Notes under the pieces: generated by a model
What the model saw: only the letters and a program-made list of their open reading frames with translations
The model's database searches: none
What the model was told of the DNA's origin: nothing
Made by a program: the position numbers and the translations under genes
Shown: one piece after another, positions 11,930-22,544 of the stretch
How the letters are laid out: each line of letters opens with the position of its first letter
Position numbering within the stretch: the stretch's first letter is position 1
Origin: Pegoplata infirma
Lineage: Eukaryota > Arthropoda > Insecta > Diptera > Anthomyiidae
NCBI GenBank assembly: GCA_963921195.1
Contig: OY992536.1
Span: forward strand, 97,055,550-97,119,549
DNA length: 64,000 nucleotides
Direction of reading: 5' to 3'

Positions 11930-12830
11930 AACCTTATCGACAGGGTCAGTGAATGATTGATCATCCTTTAAAAGAGTTCGAATAGAAGAACTAGCATTAT
12001 TTACTCTCTTAACGAACGACCAAAAGGTCCTATTGCCTCGAGGAGCAGAAAGAACTTTAACTGGTAGATGCTGTTAGTATAGAACCTTTTCGCATCTAAC
12101 AAGGGCAGTATCTCAACCCTTATGAACCGATTTTCTGAAACTTAAAATATATATAAAAGAGATGATTTAAAGTTTGGGGTGTCTCGACTTATTGGCCATA
12201 TCAGTGCTTAAAAATTTTGTTGTCCCCTTATGAAACAATGTAGACCGTCGGGAAATTTTCGACAAATCCCGACCTGACAGGAATATCGTCTAGAGAAAAA
12301 ATACGTGTCGACTTAAATTTAATAAAGATTATTTCGTAGGTCTATGTCTTCACAAAAATACCCCCAAAATTTATACATTTTGATGGAAAAAATATGTAAC
12401 GAACCCGATTTTTAACAAGGTTATGCCACCGTTGAATAGGCATTACGAAACCTTTCTTTTCATATGGAAACATCATATAGTTTCTTAAAAAGAGATGGCT
12501 GAAAAATCCAAAAAACATTTTTTCGCCATTTTTTACCCATGTTTTGAACCGCTTAATCCCCGATATGGCCTAAAAGCCGAGACGCCTCTTTTATATTTAT
12601 TTTAAGTTTCATGCAAATCGGTTCATAAGGGTTGAGATACTTCCTTGTAAGTACTTTGGCACACTCGGTTCTCGCCTTTTAGCGATGCAGATCAGTAACG
12701 ACGTTCATATGTGAACGCCAGTTACTGAACGCTTCATCTCTGGATCTGAATGCACTTTTGCAAGTCTGGTTAAACCAAAACTTGTGTTTTGTTTAAGCTG
12801 AAATATGTTGCGTTGGAATAAACAAATTTT
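11930..12830 (-). pseudogene. non-LTR retrotransposon endonuclease-RT linker fragment, split by a MITE
   Basis: On the minus strand, 12830-12651 reads KFWFNQTCKSAFRSRDEAF followed by a broken RNA-binding-like stretch ending RTECAKV. After the MITE at 12647-12100 the reading resumes as PRGNRTFWSFVKRVNNASSS and LLKDDQSFTDPVDKVNLFAE. This is the typical tract between the endonuclease and RT domains of Jockey/I-type elements: WF-x-C, then an arginine-rich helix, then the FW-S motif, then DGS-type and K-A-LF blocks. Frames are interrupted. The family differs from the copy at 2.1-4.0 kb, whose linker sequence is unlike this one. Neither RT nor RNase H follows, so this is an internal fragment. Confidence 0.75.
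12100..12647. mobile_element. Harbinger-like MITE (TIR CAAGGGNAGTATCTCAACCC), copy 1
   Basis: Ends CAAGGGCAGTATCTCAACCC and GGGTTGAGATACTTCCTTG, with TAA duplications at 12097-12099 and 12648-12650. The inverted homology continues inward (GGGGTGTCTCGACTTAT-type against AAGCCGAGACGCC). A second copy lies at 24230-24816 with a TTA duplication. TWA duplications support a PIF/Harbinger type. Confidence 0.88.
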
Positions 12831-12864
12831 TCCAGAAAAATATTCTTCATCTATATTAAAATAC

Positions 12865-13012
12865 AATGTTGGCAATCGATAACTTTTCAATACCGTTATC
12901 CGTTTCAAAACCCTTAAAATTGAATACCGGTACCAATACCGAAACTCAGTTTTGGTATCGGATACCGGTATCTAAAAACCGGTACGTACCGGTACCGGTA
13001 TTGAAACGGTTT
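12865..13012. repeat. TACCGGTA-rich palindromic repeat, copy 1
   Basis: Begins TTGGCAATCGATAAC and is packed with ACCGGTACGTACCGGT-like palindromes. Related sequence lies at 21850-21995 and 44811-45010, where the same GGTTGGCAATCGA edge occurs. Probably a MITE family. Confidence 0.6.
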
Positions 13013-13229
13013 TTCCTAAAAAAACATGTGTTTTTTTTTTCAAAAAAAAATTAATAGAAAATTTGTAATTTTTTTGGTTTTTGTAAATGAAAAATCATAA
13101 TCCAAATGCCTCCGGTATTGAAACGGTTTTTCCTAAAAAAAATGTTTTTTTTTTTTTTCAAAAAAAAAATTAATAGAAAATTTGTAATTTTTTTGGTTTT
13201 TGTAAATGAAAAATCGTAATCCAAATGCC
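13000..13229 (+). repeat. tandem duplication, about 112-bp unit
   Basis: The block from TATTGAAACGGTTTTTCC through AATCCAAATGCCTCC occurs twice in tandem, at about 13000-13111 and 13112-13229, with few differences. Confidence 0.75.
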
Positions 13230-13381
13230 TCCCCGAAGTCTCATAAAAATCAAAAAAATCTTTGGGCATCCACATCGTAGATTTAGAAAAAATTTTCAAA
13301 TTTTCAGAATAAAATTTTCGTATAGTATAGTTTTTTGGAGATTTTTATTAAATCCGCGATGTGTGTGCCCAAGGATTTTTT

Positions 13382-14215
13382 TATACCCTCCACTCTAGTG
13401 ATAGAGGGTATATATAAGTTTGTCATTCCGTTTGTAACACATCGAAATATTGGTCTAGGACCCCATAAAGTATATATATTCATGATCCTTGATCGATTTT
13501 AAGTCGATCTAGCGATGTCCGTCCGTCCGTCCGTCCGTCCGTCCGTCCGTCTGTCTGTCTGTCTGTCTGTCCGTTGAAAACACGCTAACTTTTGAAAGAC
13601 TTTACGGAGGCTCCTGAAGTTTGACATATATGTTGACCATTTACCGGGTCAGGTTGGTATTGCAATCCAGCGAAATCGGTCCAGTGGTTCAAAAGTTATG
13701 AGCAAAAGAGTAAATTTCGGCAAGGGTATTTTTCGAATTTACGAGATTAAAACCACAATAACTTTCGAAAGACAATTCTGAGGGTGCTGAAGCTTGGCAT
13801 ATATATTTGTTGTTCCCCAACTCTGTTTGGTTTTGAATTTCAGCAAAATCGGTTTAGTGGTTCAAAAGTTATTAAGAAAACCGTGAATTTCAGATTGGAT
13901 CCACCGTAAACCACGTGGTGAAAAAAACGGTAAACAAGCTAAAAAACATTGGTAAGTCAGAAAAATATTTTAAAAAGTATTTTTGTCAGTCACAAACATT
14001 TTTACACAAAAAAAAAAAAAATACACTCGAAAAAATTATACACTCAAAAAAAAATTTGTAAATTTTTTTTTTTTCAAAAATGACTCAAAAAAGGTTTTTA
14101 TTCAAAATAAAATATTTCTAATTAAAATTGCTACTTTTTTTCACTTACTATTACTAAACGGGCATTGTATGCATACATAAATTCGGTCAAGTCGAATTTA
14201 ACTTTTCTACTTGTT
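13382..14215 (+). mobile_element. mini-me-like element, subfamily A, complete
   Basis: Starts TATACCCTCCACTCTAGTGA with a short hairpin (CTCTAGTGATAGAG), then the TATATATTC core and a long (GTCC)n(GTCT)n tract at about 13518-13572. Two repeats of a TCCAGTGGTTCAAAAGTTAT-type block follow, then ACACTC/poly-A segments, and the tail CTACTTGT. About 834 bp. Left flank is T-rich. Apparent minus-strand frames over the tract are artefacts. Confidence 0.88.
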
Positions 14216-14481
14216 TTTTAGGTAATTGCATTTATATTATCGTTGTTATTGTAGTGTAGTCAGATAAAAACGCCGTTAGTTTTTTGTCTTGTTTGTCAAT
14301 ATATTGAGGTGAGTTAAAGTATAAACAACGCTATTTTGCGTGCATTTTATAGTTGTTGTTTTCTTGTATCAATTCTTTTATTCTGTATAGTTGGTGTTAT
14401 TTAACTAGTAACTAAAACGGCATTGCCATTTTTTGTTTGTTGTTGTTTATATTATTAGGAGTAAAAAATATGTATGTACAT

Positions 14482-15713
14482 TAGGGCGTTTCATCAAAAA
14501 CTTTTTTTTGGATTTTTGCAACTCTTGAAGCGGAATATGAATTCTTATGGCCTAAAAGATTTTTGAGATTTTTTTCAGATTTTTGGAATGTCGGGATCAA
14601 CTCGCTCAAATCGATTTTATCAAAAAATTGAGGTTATGAAACATAATTTTTTTTATTTTTTGTTCTCTGGTGCCATTTTTTAACAAAACCGGATATAATA
14701 CTTCTTAATGTTGCTAGCCTCCTAAAAAAAAATATTCGCGGTCAAAATTATAAGTTCAAGGGTCACTAAGATGACCTTAAAAGTAAAAATTCAGAATCTC
14801 CCGTGTTTTAACCTCAATAATTCGAGAAATAAGCTATGTATGAACGTCATGTTGAATCCGTTAGATAGGTCTTTAAAACACCTTTCATTTAAAACCAATC
14901 TGACTATTGTCACTTTTGTAGAAATGTTAAAAAAAAATAAAAAACTGTGAAAAACTCATTTTCTCCCCCATTTTATCGAAAATTGAACTGGTGCATTAGG
15001 TAGTTTTTTTTTTGTAAAGTTAAAATAATAACTTTTAAAGGCTTTTTATAGATTGTAGTTAGTGTTTCCAAGCCGGTTAACCAAAAAACCGGGTTTTTGT
15101 CAAAAAAACCGGTTTGACAAAAACCCGGGTTTCCGGTTTGGAAACACTAATTGCAATCAAAAAAACTTCTTTTAAGTTTATTATTTCAATTTTACAAAAA
15201 AACTACTAATGGATTCCCTTCGATTTTCTGTAAAATGGGGGAAAAAATGAGTTTATCTTAGTTTTTTAATATTTCTACTAAAGTGACAATGTCATTTTGG
15301 TTTTAAATTAAAGGTATTAAAAAGACCTATCTAACGGATTCATCATTACGTTCATATATTGCATATTTCTCAAATTATTAAGGTTGGAACACGGGAAATT
15401 CTGAATTTTTACTTTAAAGGTCATCTTAGTGACCCTTGAAGTTATTATTTTGACCGCGAATATTTTTTTTTAGGAGGCTAGCAACATTAAGAAGTATTAT
15501 ATCCGGTTTTGTTAAAAAAAGGCACCAGAGAACAAAAAATAAAAAAAATTATGTTTCATAACCTCATTTTTTTGATAAAATCGATTTGAGCGAGTTGATC
15601 CCGACATTCCAAAAATCTGAAAAAAATCTCAAAAATCTTTTAGGCCATAAGAATTCATATTCCGCTTCAAGAGTTGCAAAAATCCAAAAAAAAGTTTTTG
15701 ATGAAACGCCCTA
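14482..15713. mobile_element. hAT-type foldback (TIR TAGGGCGTTTCATC), copy 1
   Basis: Ends TAGGGCGTTTCATCAAAAAC and GTTTTTGATGAAACGCCCTA. The arms are about 550 bp and nearly continuous to the centre. Perfect 8-bp duplication ATGTACAT at 14474-14481 and 15714-15721. A second copy is at 55271-56928. The centre carries a small nested palindrome (15060-15149). Non-coding. Confidence 0.92.
15060..15149. mobile_element. 90-bp palindrome with CCGGTT core inside the foldback
   Basis: TAGTGTTTCCAAGCCGG and CCGGTTTGGAAACACTA bound 90 bp; flanking ATTGTAGT and ATTGCAAT match at 6 of 8. The same palindrome occupies the same place in copy 2 (about 55849-55936). Either it is an ancient nested hAT-type MITE carried by the family or it is the family's natural loop. 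Confidence 0.55.
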
Positions 15714-15721
15714 ATGTACAT

Positions 15722-18700
15722 TAGGGGTGGGATAGTGCACGAGTTTTCGATTTCGACACGCTAGAACCGCTTATTTTGTGAGGTTCGTAAAAAAAATGCA
15801 TGGGCCAAAAAATGGGGCAGATCGGATAGGATCTAGGGGTCGCTCATCGTGGTCAAAGTTGGGCGTAGAGGGGAAAAAATCCACAAAAAGGCCCAAAACT
15901 CCCCTGGTTTTGCTCCTAGAGGGGTCAAATGTGAGACGGGCCCCCATTATTTTTTCCCCCTGAACACTTTTGCCAAACATACCTAAGCCCTATCTCCAAT
16001 CCCTAAGGGGGGTCCCATACAAAGGTTCAATTTAAAAAAAATCTTGCTCCTACCGCTTTAGCTGTCCTAGAAGTCACCCTAGAGGAATCAAATGTATGAC
16101 CGACCCCCAATATTTTTTTAACCCCAACATTTTCTTAGAACATACCTACCCCCTATCTTCAATCCTTAGGGTGGTCCCCATGCATTTTTTTTTTATTTTT
16201 TCTTAAATTGTCATATTAAATCAGCTCCTACCGGTCCAATGGTGCCTCCTAGAGGGGTCATTATCAAGGCCAACCCCCATTAATTTTTAGCCCCCAACAC
16301 TTCTTCTGAACGTACCAATTCCATATCTCCAATTCCTAAGGGGTCTCCCACACAAAACGACATTTTTGTAAATCTTGCTCCCACCGCTCTAACTATCGCA
16401 GGGGTGACCCTAGAGACGTTAAATGTGTGACCGACCCCCAATATTTTTTCAGCCCCAACATTTTCCCCAAACAAACCTACCCTCTATTTTAAAGCCTTAA
16501 GGGTGTCCCCACACAATTTTTTTTTTTTTAATTTTTTTTATAAAATTTGCGCCTACCGCTCCCACTGTGCCTTTTAGGGACGGGAAATGCAGACTGACCC
16601 CCATTAATTTTTGCCCCTTACATTTTTTCTGAACATACCTACGCCGCATTTACACTTTATAGGGGTGCTCCCCTGGGGAAAACTAAGTGTTTGAAACCAA
16701 ATTCGGCAAAACGTCTGGACCAGGAGTGCTAATGTTTGCGCGTTTTAAAGAGCAGTAGGAAAATATAAAAGACAAACCGTACAGTCTTGGTGGAAGGAAG
16801 TGGCAGGCAACATACCAGCTCAAGTCCAAACTGACATCAAGTTGTTTTGTTGGGCTCAAATAAAAGAAACGCAACCCAGAGACGACTACAAGGAGTTTCT
16901 TGAAATTGTTTTATTATACCTTGGCGAAAATATTCCTAATAAGCATTTTAGCCCACCAGGACCCATCAGTCATGCTCGATGGATGGCAAAAGGCATATAT
17001 TGCCTAAAAATATTTTTGTTCCGAAAATATATCGGTTTGGCCAAAAAAGAATTAAATGCACTTCTTGATGTGACCGTTTTCATCATAACAATTTACGTAA
17101 AAGCTTGGTTTAGCGCTACCAAAGGAATAGAAGCTCCAAATAATGATTTGAATTTTTTGAAAGCGATTGCCAATTATGCTTCAATTGATAAGATTCTGTC
17201 GCAACGATTGGTCAAGAGATTCTGTGGACATCTCTGGTATCTCAGTGGCGAAGATGTTGCTCTCGCACTATTTGATCCGAATATCTCTTGTGAAATAAAA
17301 CGAAAAATGTCGAATGCAATTCGTATATTTGAAGAAGAGAAAGAGGAATTGGAGGAAGAGTTATCTGACGATGAGATGGACGAATCGTCTAACGAAGACA
17401 GCGAGGAAGAAGAAGACGATGATATCGAGTAAGAAGATGCCTCAGAGGATAGCGGCGACAGTGGATTCGAAGGTGTGAAAAAAATTAACATGGCATCGAA
17501 ACAAGTGAATAAGAACTCATGAAAACTGATTTTAGCCACTACGTCACACCTGAGACTCCAAAATTGTTTGCACGCTTCGTAATAACAACCATTTCATTGC
17601 TTCCGATCCAAATACTTGGTAAAATCGTCAGGACTTCCAGCGAGCGCTGCAAATATTACGTAAATTACATGTTGTCAACGACGCTGCCGAAAGAGGCGTA
17701 AAATTAATAGAAGACTATAACAACGTGTTGTGCCGTAACGAGGAGGAAAAAATAGTTTTGCTTCAGGTCGTGGCCGAAAATCGGAAACAATATCCATCAC
17801 ACGATAAATTAATTTGATTTATAGTTACATATACATATGTATTATTTATAATTTTTTATTATTTTTAAGTTAAAAAAAATATTTTTTTACGCTTAACAAA
17901 AGTTACTATTAAATTACAAATTAAAGACCTCGGATTTCTCGATAAAATAAATAAAAAAATTGTGGGGTAACACCTTGAAGATAGAGGGTAGGTATGTTTG
18001 AAGAAAATGTTTTGGCTAAAAAAATATATGGGCAGGTCATACATTTGACTTCTCTACATACATTACTAATTCAGTTTTTCCCAGGGGAGCACCCCTACAA
18101 AGTGGAAAAACGGCGTAGGTATGTTCAGAAAAAATGTAGCGGGCAAAAATTAATGGGGGTCAGTCTACATTTACCGTTCCTAAAAGGCAGAATGGGAGCG
18201 GTAGGCGCAGATTTTATAAAAAAAAAAATTAAAAAATAAAAAAAATGTGTGGGGACACCCTTAAGGCTTTAAAATAGAGGGTAGGTTTGTTTGGGGAAAA
18301 TGTTGGGGCTGAAAAAATATTGGGGGTCGGTCACACATTTAACTTCTCTAGGGTCACCCCTGCGATAGTTAGAGCGGTGAGAGCAAGTTTTACAAAAATG
18401 TCATTTTGTTTGGGAGACTCCTTAGGAATTGGAGATATGGAATTGGTATGTTCAGAAGAAGTGTTGGGGGCTAAAAATTAATGGGGGTTGGTCTTGATAA
18501 TGACCCCTCTAGGAGGCACCATTGGACCGGTAGGAGCTGATTTAATATGACAATTTAAGAAAAAATAAAAAAAATGTATGGGGACCACCCTAAGGATTGA
18601 AGATAGGGGGTAGGTATGTTCTAAGAAAATGTTGGGGTTGAAAAAATATTGGGGGTCGGTCATACATTTGATTCCTCTAGGGTGACTTCTAGGACAGCTA

Positions 18701-19050
18701 GAGCGGTAGGAGCAAGATTTTATAAAAATTGAACCTTTGTATGGGACCCCCCTTAGGAATTGGAGATAGGGCTTAGGTATGTTTGGCAAAAGCGTTCAAG
18801 GGGAAAAAATAATGGGGGCCCGTCTCACATTTGACCCCTCTAGGAGCAAAACCAGGGGAGTTTTGGGGCTTTTTGTGGATTTTTTCCCCTCTACGCCCAA
18901 CTTTGACCCCGATGAGCGACCCCTAGATCCTATCCGACCTCCCCCATTTTTTGGCTCATACACTTTTTTTTACCAACCTCACAAAATGAGCGGTTCTAGC
19001 GCTTCCAAATATTGCTGCTTAAAATCTCACACAACACTATCCCACCCTTA
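15722..19050 (+). mobile_element. 3.3-kb foldback transposon with tandem-unit arms and an internal gene
   Basis: Ends TAGGGGTGGGATAGTG and CACTATCCCACCCTTA, with 8-bp duplications ATGTACAT at 15714-15721 and 19051-19058. The left arm (about 15722-16680) and right arm (about 18080-19050) are inverted copies. Each is built from five or so degenerate units of about 160 bp, marked by the recurring words CCCCAA(C/T)ATTTT, CATACCTA and CTCCAATCCCTAAGG. Between the arms lies the decayed gene at 16749-17817. The architecture recalls FB/Galileo-type foldback elements, but I do not recognise the protein, so superfamily is left open (hAT or P type by TSD length). Confidence 0.88.
16749..17817 (+). pseudogene. 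decayed gene of the foldback transposon, family not recognised
   Basis: The frame is open from 16749 (after a TAA) and runs through a GTG at 16800 to a TAA at 17430-17432; there is no ATG start, so the N-terminus is lost. Counting from the GTG codon, visible blocks are HARWMAKGIYCLKIFLFRK (residues 58-76), VKAWF (100-104), HLWYLSGEDVALALFD (144-159) and an acidic tail of Glu/Asp/Ser (about 178-210). Past the stop the acidic reading continues to a TGA near 17520. A further block follows in the frame starting at 17521 (SHYVTPETPKLFARF), and after a frameshift near 17580 and an in-frame TAA the reading resumes as NRQDFQRALQILRK, then VVNDAAERGVKLIEDYNN, ending at 17815-17817. Order and spacing suggest one original protein with at least three lesions. 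The pattern resembles uncharacterised repeat-borne proteins of arthropods; I cannot name a fold or catalytic residues. Confidence 0.7.
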
Positions 19051-19097
19051 ATGTACATAGAGACTTAAAATTACGCATTATTATTACGCATTATTAT

Positions 19098-19481
19098 TAG
19101 GGATGTCGCGAATAGTGTATTCGGCATTTTACCGAATATTTACTATTCGGTATTCGGCTTGAACCGAATACGAATATTGCCGAATAGTTTGATTATTCAT
19201 ACGCCTGTATTTTATCTATGTAAAAAATTGAAAAAAAGTACCAGACTCAAAAATAACAACGCTTTTGTTGACACTATTTTTTCTGTTGGTTTTTTTGTAC
19301 AAAAAACAAACTAAAATGACTACAAAAAAAGAGTCAAACTTAAATAAAGTGTTTTTTTAACAAATTTAAATTTTGCCGAATATTCGGCAAACTGTTACCG
19401 AATATTTATTTAACCGAATATTCAAAAAACATGCCGAATATGCCGAATACCGAATAGCGACGAATATTCGCGACATCCCTA
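19098..19481. mobile_element. hAT-type MITE (TIR TAGGGATGTCGCGAA)
   Basis: 384 bp with ends TAGGGATGTCGCGAATA and TATTCGCGACATCCCTA flanked by perfect ATTATTAT (19090-19097, 19482-19489). The interior is rich in the words CCGAATA and TATTCGG near both ends. The duplication fits nTnnnnAn. Non-coding. Confidence 0.9.
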
Positions 19482-19493
19482 ATTATTATTATA

Positions 19494-19546
19494 TTGTGGA
19501 GGGTATTCATAGATTCGGCCAAGTCGAATTTAACTTTTCTACTTGT
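19494..19546 (+). mobile_element. mini-me-like subfamily A, solo 3' tail
   Basis: Only the tail is present: TTGTGGAGGGTATTCATAG, then the AAGTCGAATTTAAC block and CTACTTGT. The sequence just after it (GATATTTATAAG) and the sequence just before 13382 (GTGCCCAAGGATTTT) are contiguous in the intact repeat at 19915-19940. This tail may therefore be the original 3' end of an insertion whose 5' end is at 13382. Confidence 0.75.
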
Positions 19547-20770
19547 TGATATTTATAAGAGGGGGAGGCATTGAGAATACTAGCAGGAGGTCTTTCACCA
19601 TAGTATAAATTTTTGAAGTGGCTAAAATCGTAGAAATCGCTAATGAAGTAACAATTTGGTAATTTTTTATTACTTAATAGTCCCATAACACTGTGGAACA
19701 AATTCAGGTTAGCAAAAGTTAGGTCGATTCAGAGAGTGAAGGGTGAAAATAGAGGCTAAATTGGAAGACCCGTATCGTGGCGTTTGTTTATGTTAGTTCG
19801 AATTTTTTTTTTAATCGACCTTCGAACTTTGCAGTCAAATGCCGATGTTCATGAAAAAAAAATTCGTATGGTATAGTTTTTTGGGGATTTGTATTAAATC
19901 CGCGATGTGTGTGCCCAAGGATTTGTTTGATATTTATAAGACTTTGGGGGAGGCATTATGAATACTAGCAGGAGGTTTTTCACCATAGTATAAATTTTTG
20001 AAGTGGCTAAACTCGTAATCATCACTAATGAAGTAACGACTTGGTAATTTTTTATTACTTAATAGTCCCATAACACTGTGGAACAAATTCAGGTTAGCAA
20101 AAGTTAGGTCGAATCAGAGAGTGAGGGGTGAAAATAGAGGCTAAATTGGAAGACCCGTATCGTGGCGTTTGTTTATGTTAGTTCGAATTTTTTTTAATCG
20201 ATCTTAGAACTTTGCAGTCAAATGCCGATTTTCAGCATATTGTTTATATGGATTTTTGGCAATGACTCGTCGCCTAATTGATATTTTTTCAATCTGTAAA
20301 AACCAAATTATTGCTAGAAACCTGTGCAACAACTAAAATTTAAAAAAAATTGATTTAGAAATTTTTGTGGTGCTTATGAAGCAAAATGTTGGAAAAATTA
20401 TTTTTTTCTTGGTTTTTGAAAATATTTTTGAAAATATTGAAAAAATATCAATTAGTCGACGAGTTATTGCCAAAAATCCATATAAACAATATGCTGAAAA
20501 TCGGCATTTGACTGCAAAGTTCGAAGGTCGATTAAAAAAAAATCGAACTAACATAAACAAACGCCACCATACGGGTCTTCTAATTTAGCCTCTATTTTCA
20601 CCCGTCACTGTCTGAATCGGCCTAACTTTTGCTAACCTGAATTTGTTCCAAAAAACCATATAAACCATAAAACCAATATGCTGAACATCGGTATTTGACT
20701 GCAAAGTTCGAAGGTCGATTAAAAAAAAAATCGAACTAACATAAACAAACGGCGCGATACGGGTCCAAAT
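19547..20770. repeat. duplicated and inverted block, unit about 380 bp
   Basis: The segment 19547-19860 recurs directly at about 19925-20235 (shared words GGGGGAGGCATT, GAATACTAGCAGGAGG, CACTGTGGAACAAATTCAGG). Parts of it return inverted at about 20435-20655, forming a hairpin centred near 20370, and again at 20655-20765. No supported gene; the small frames at 20333-20588 are hairpin strands. Confidence 0.75.
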
Positions 20771-20790
20771 ATATAACAACAAAAAAAACT

Positions 20791-21308
20791 TGGTTGGTAT
20801 TGAATAGCAAAATCGGTTCAGTGGTTCAAAAGTTATTAAGAAAACCGTAAATTTCAGTTTGGTTTTACCTTAAATTCACGTGTTGAAAAAAACCGTTAAA
20901 CTATCTTTATAAATATTGATGAGTCAGAAAAATATTTTACAAATTATTTTTATCACTCAGAAATATTTTTACACTAAGGCTGAATTACTCAATGCTCCAT
21001 TATAAAATAACTCTCCGTTAAATTTAACTTTTTCATACAAGTTTTGACATAAGGCTCCGTTAAATCGGCAGTTAGCAGCTAACTTTTCATTGAGTAATCC
21101 ACCTTATAACAAAAAAAACTTACACTGAAAAAGAATGTTGTCAATTTTTTTTTCAAAAATGGCTAAAAAAAGTTTTTTACTCAAAATAAATTATTTCTTA
21201 TCAAAATTGTTAATTTCTTTCAGGTTAGAAAATTAACTATCACTTTAATAGGGCATTGTGGATGGTATTCATGGATTCGGGCAAGTCGAATTTAACTTTT
21301 CTACTTGT
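20791..21308 (+). mobile_element. mini-me-like subfamily A, 5'-truncated
   Basis: It lacks the TATACCCT start and the GTCC tract. It begins within the CGGTTCAGTGGTTCAAAAG block and runs through the poly-A/ACACTC segment to CTACTTGT. It is interrupted by a small MITE at 20977-21104. Confidence 0.8.
20977..21104. mobile_element. mariner-like mini-MITE with TA duplication
   Basis: Ends AGGCTGAATTACTCAATG and CATTGAGTAATCCACCT, flanked by TA (20975-20976 and 21105-21106), about 128 bp. Removing it restores the continuity of the surrounding subfamily A sequence. Confidence 0.75.
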
Positions 21309-21475
21309 TTTTGCATAGGGGGATAAGAAAATTAAAGTTTTCTCGGCCCGTCCCCTTTTGTAGGTGTTTTCCGGCAACGCCCCCAGCCGACCCCCTAAAA
21401 GCGTTCTTTTAAATTTTTTTTCACATTTAAGAGGGCATTTAAGCAAAAATGCTAAAAATAAATAAGTGAATACAT

Positions 21476-21764
21476 GGCCTCTGTTCTGTATTTCACAACT
21501 TTTCAATTCACATGAAAATTTCCGAATCACATGAAATCAAGTTTAGTGTTTTATTGATCACGTTTTCATTCGAAGTTGAAATCGAATAATTAAAACTTAA
21601 AAAATTATAAGGAAAAAAGTGCATTCGTTTTACTTTCACTAAATTTTATTTATGTGAAACAAAACGAAAAATAAATTCGGATGTGAAATCTAGAACACCA
21701 AAAAAATTCGGAAATTTTCATTTTCACATTTTTTATGTGAATTACTTTTTTTGGAACAGCGGCC
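21476..21764 (-). mobile_element. 289-bp MITE (TIR GGCC(G/T)CTGTTC), copy 2
   Basis: The reverse complement of the element at 7995-8283, same length, flanked by CAT on both sides (21473-21475, 21765-21767). Shared internal words include TCGAAGTTGAAATCGAA and GGATGTGAAATCTAGAACACC. Confidence 0.88.
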
Positions 21765-21849
21765 CATGTTTAGTATTAAAATTGAAAAAAAAAAACAAAT
21801 TTCAAGTTTTTATACGTTTTTTTTATATATTTAGCATTTTTTTCGATAA

Positions 21850-21995
21850 TACCGGTACGTACCGGTATTGACGTTCCGGTATCGGTAATACCGTAACCGA
21901 TTTAACTCAAATACCGTAACCGATACCGAAATAAATAAAAAAACGATACCAATACCGATATCGATACCGTTATTCGTTTCGATTGCCAACCTTGT
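21850..21995. repeat. TACCGGTA-rich palindromic repeat, copy 2
   Basis: Packed with ACCGGTACGTACCGGT and CGATACCG/CGGTATCG words and ending TCGATTGCCAACCTT, the complement of the edge seen at 12865 and 44811. Confidence 0.6.
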
Positions 21996-22544
21996 TAAAA
22001 TATCTTAATTGCCCAAAAGAATTTTTTGGTTATTATTCGTTAAGTGATGGCTTTTTTTCATCGCCTTAACCATTTTATTTGTCAAACGACTCTCGCATTG
22101 CAAAAAAAGTGTTATTTTTTGTAAGTGATAGATTCTTCTTCTTGTTGCTTCTTCAATATTATAACGTGTGCTCTTTTGCTGTGGTTGTTTTGGCCTGCAG
22201 CTAAAAATGACGCAAAGTCAAAAAAAGAAAAAAATAATAATTTATACTATTTTGCTGTGTGTTTGTTGCCCAGAATGATGATCAACCGAAAAAAAAAATA
22301 AATGTTTATGCACTTTTTATTATTGTTCATTTTCATCAACATTTTATCAAACCCAAGATAAAAACGTTTTTCTGAATCTATTACAACGTGCTGGAATCCA
22401 TGGAATCAATTGTACAAAACGAACGAACATTTTGTTGCAGTTGGCGGCTACATTGTGGGGTGCTGATTAAAATGGTGAACGGCAATTGTTGTTGTTGTCC
22501 TCGTTGTTATTTGTGGCAGCAAAAAAAAACAAAAAACACAATTA
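21996..22544. other. unassigned sequence
   Basis: No repeat family recognised; contains TTGTTGTTGT-type runs. A 117-codon cysteine-rich frame beginning at 22388 runs into the MITE at 22545 and is not supported as a gene. Confidence 0.45.
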
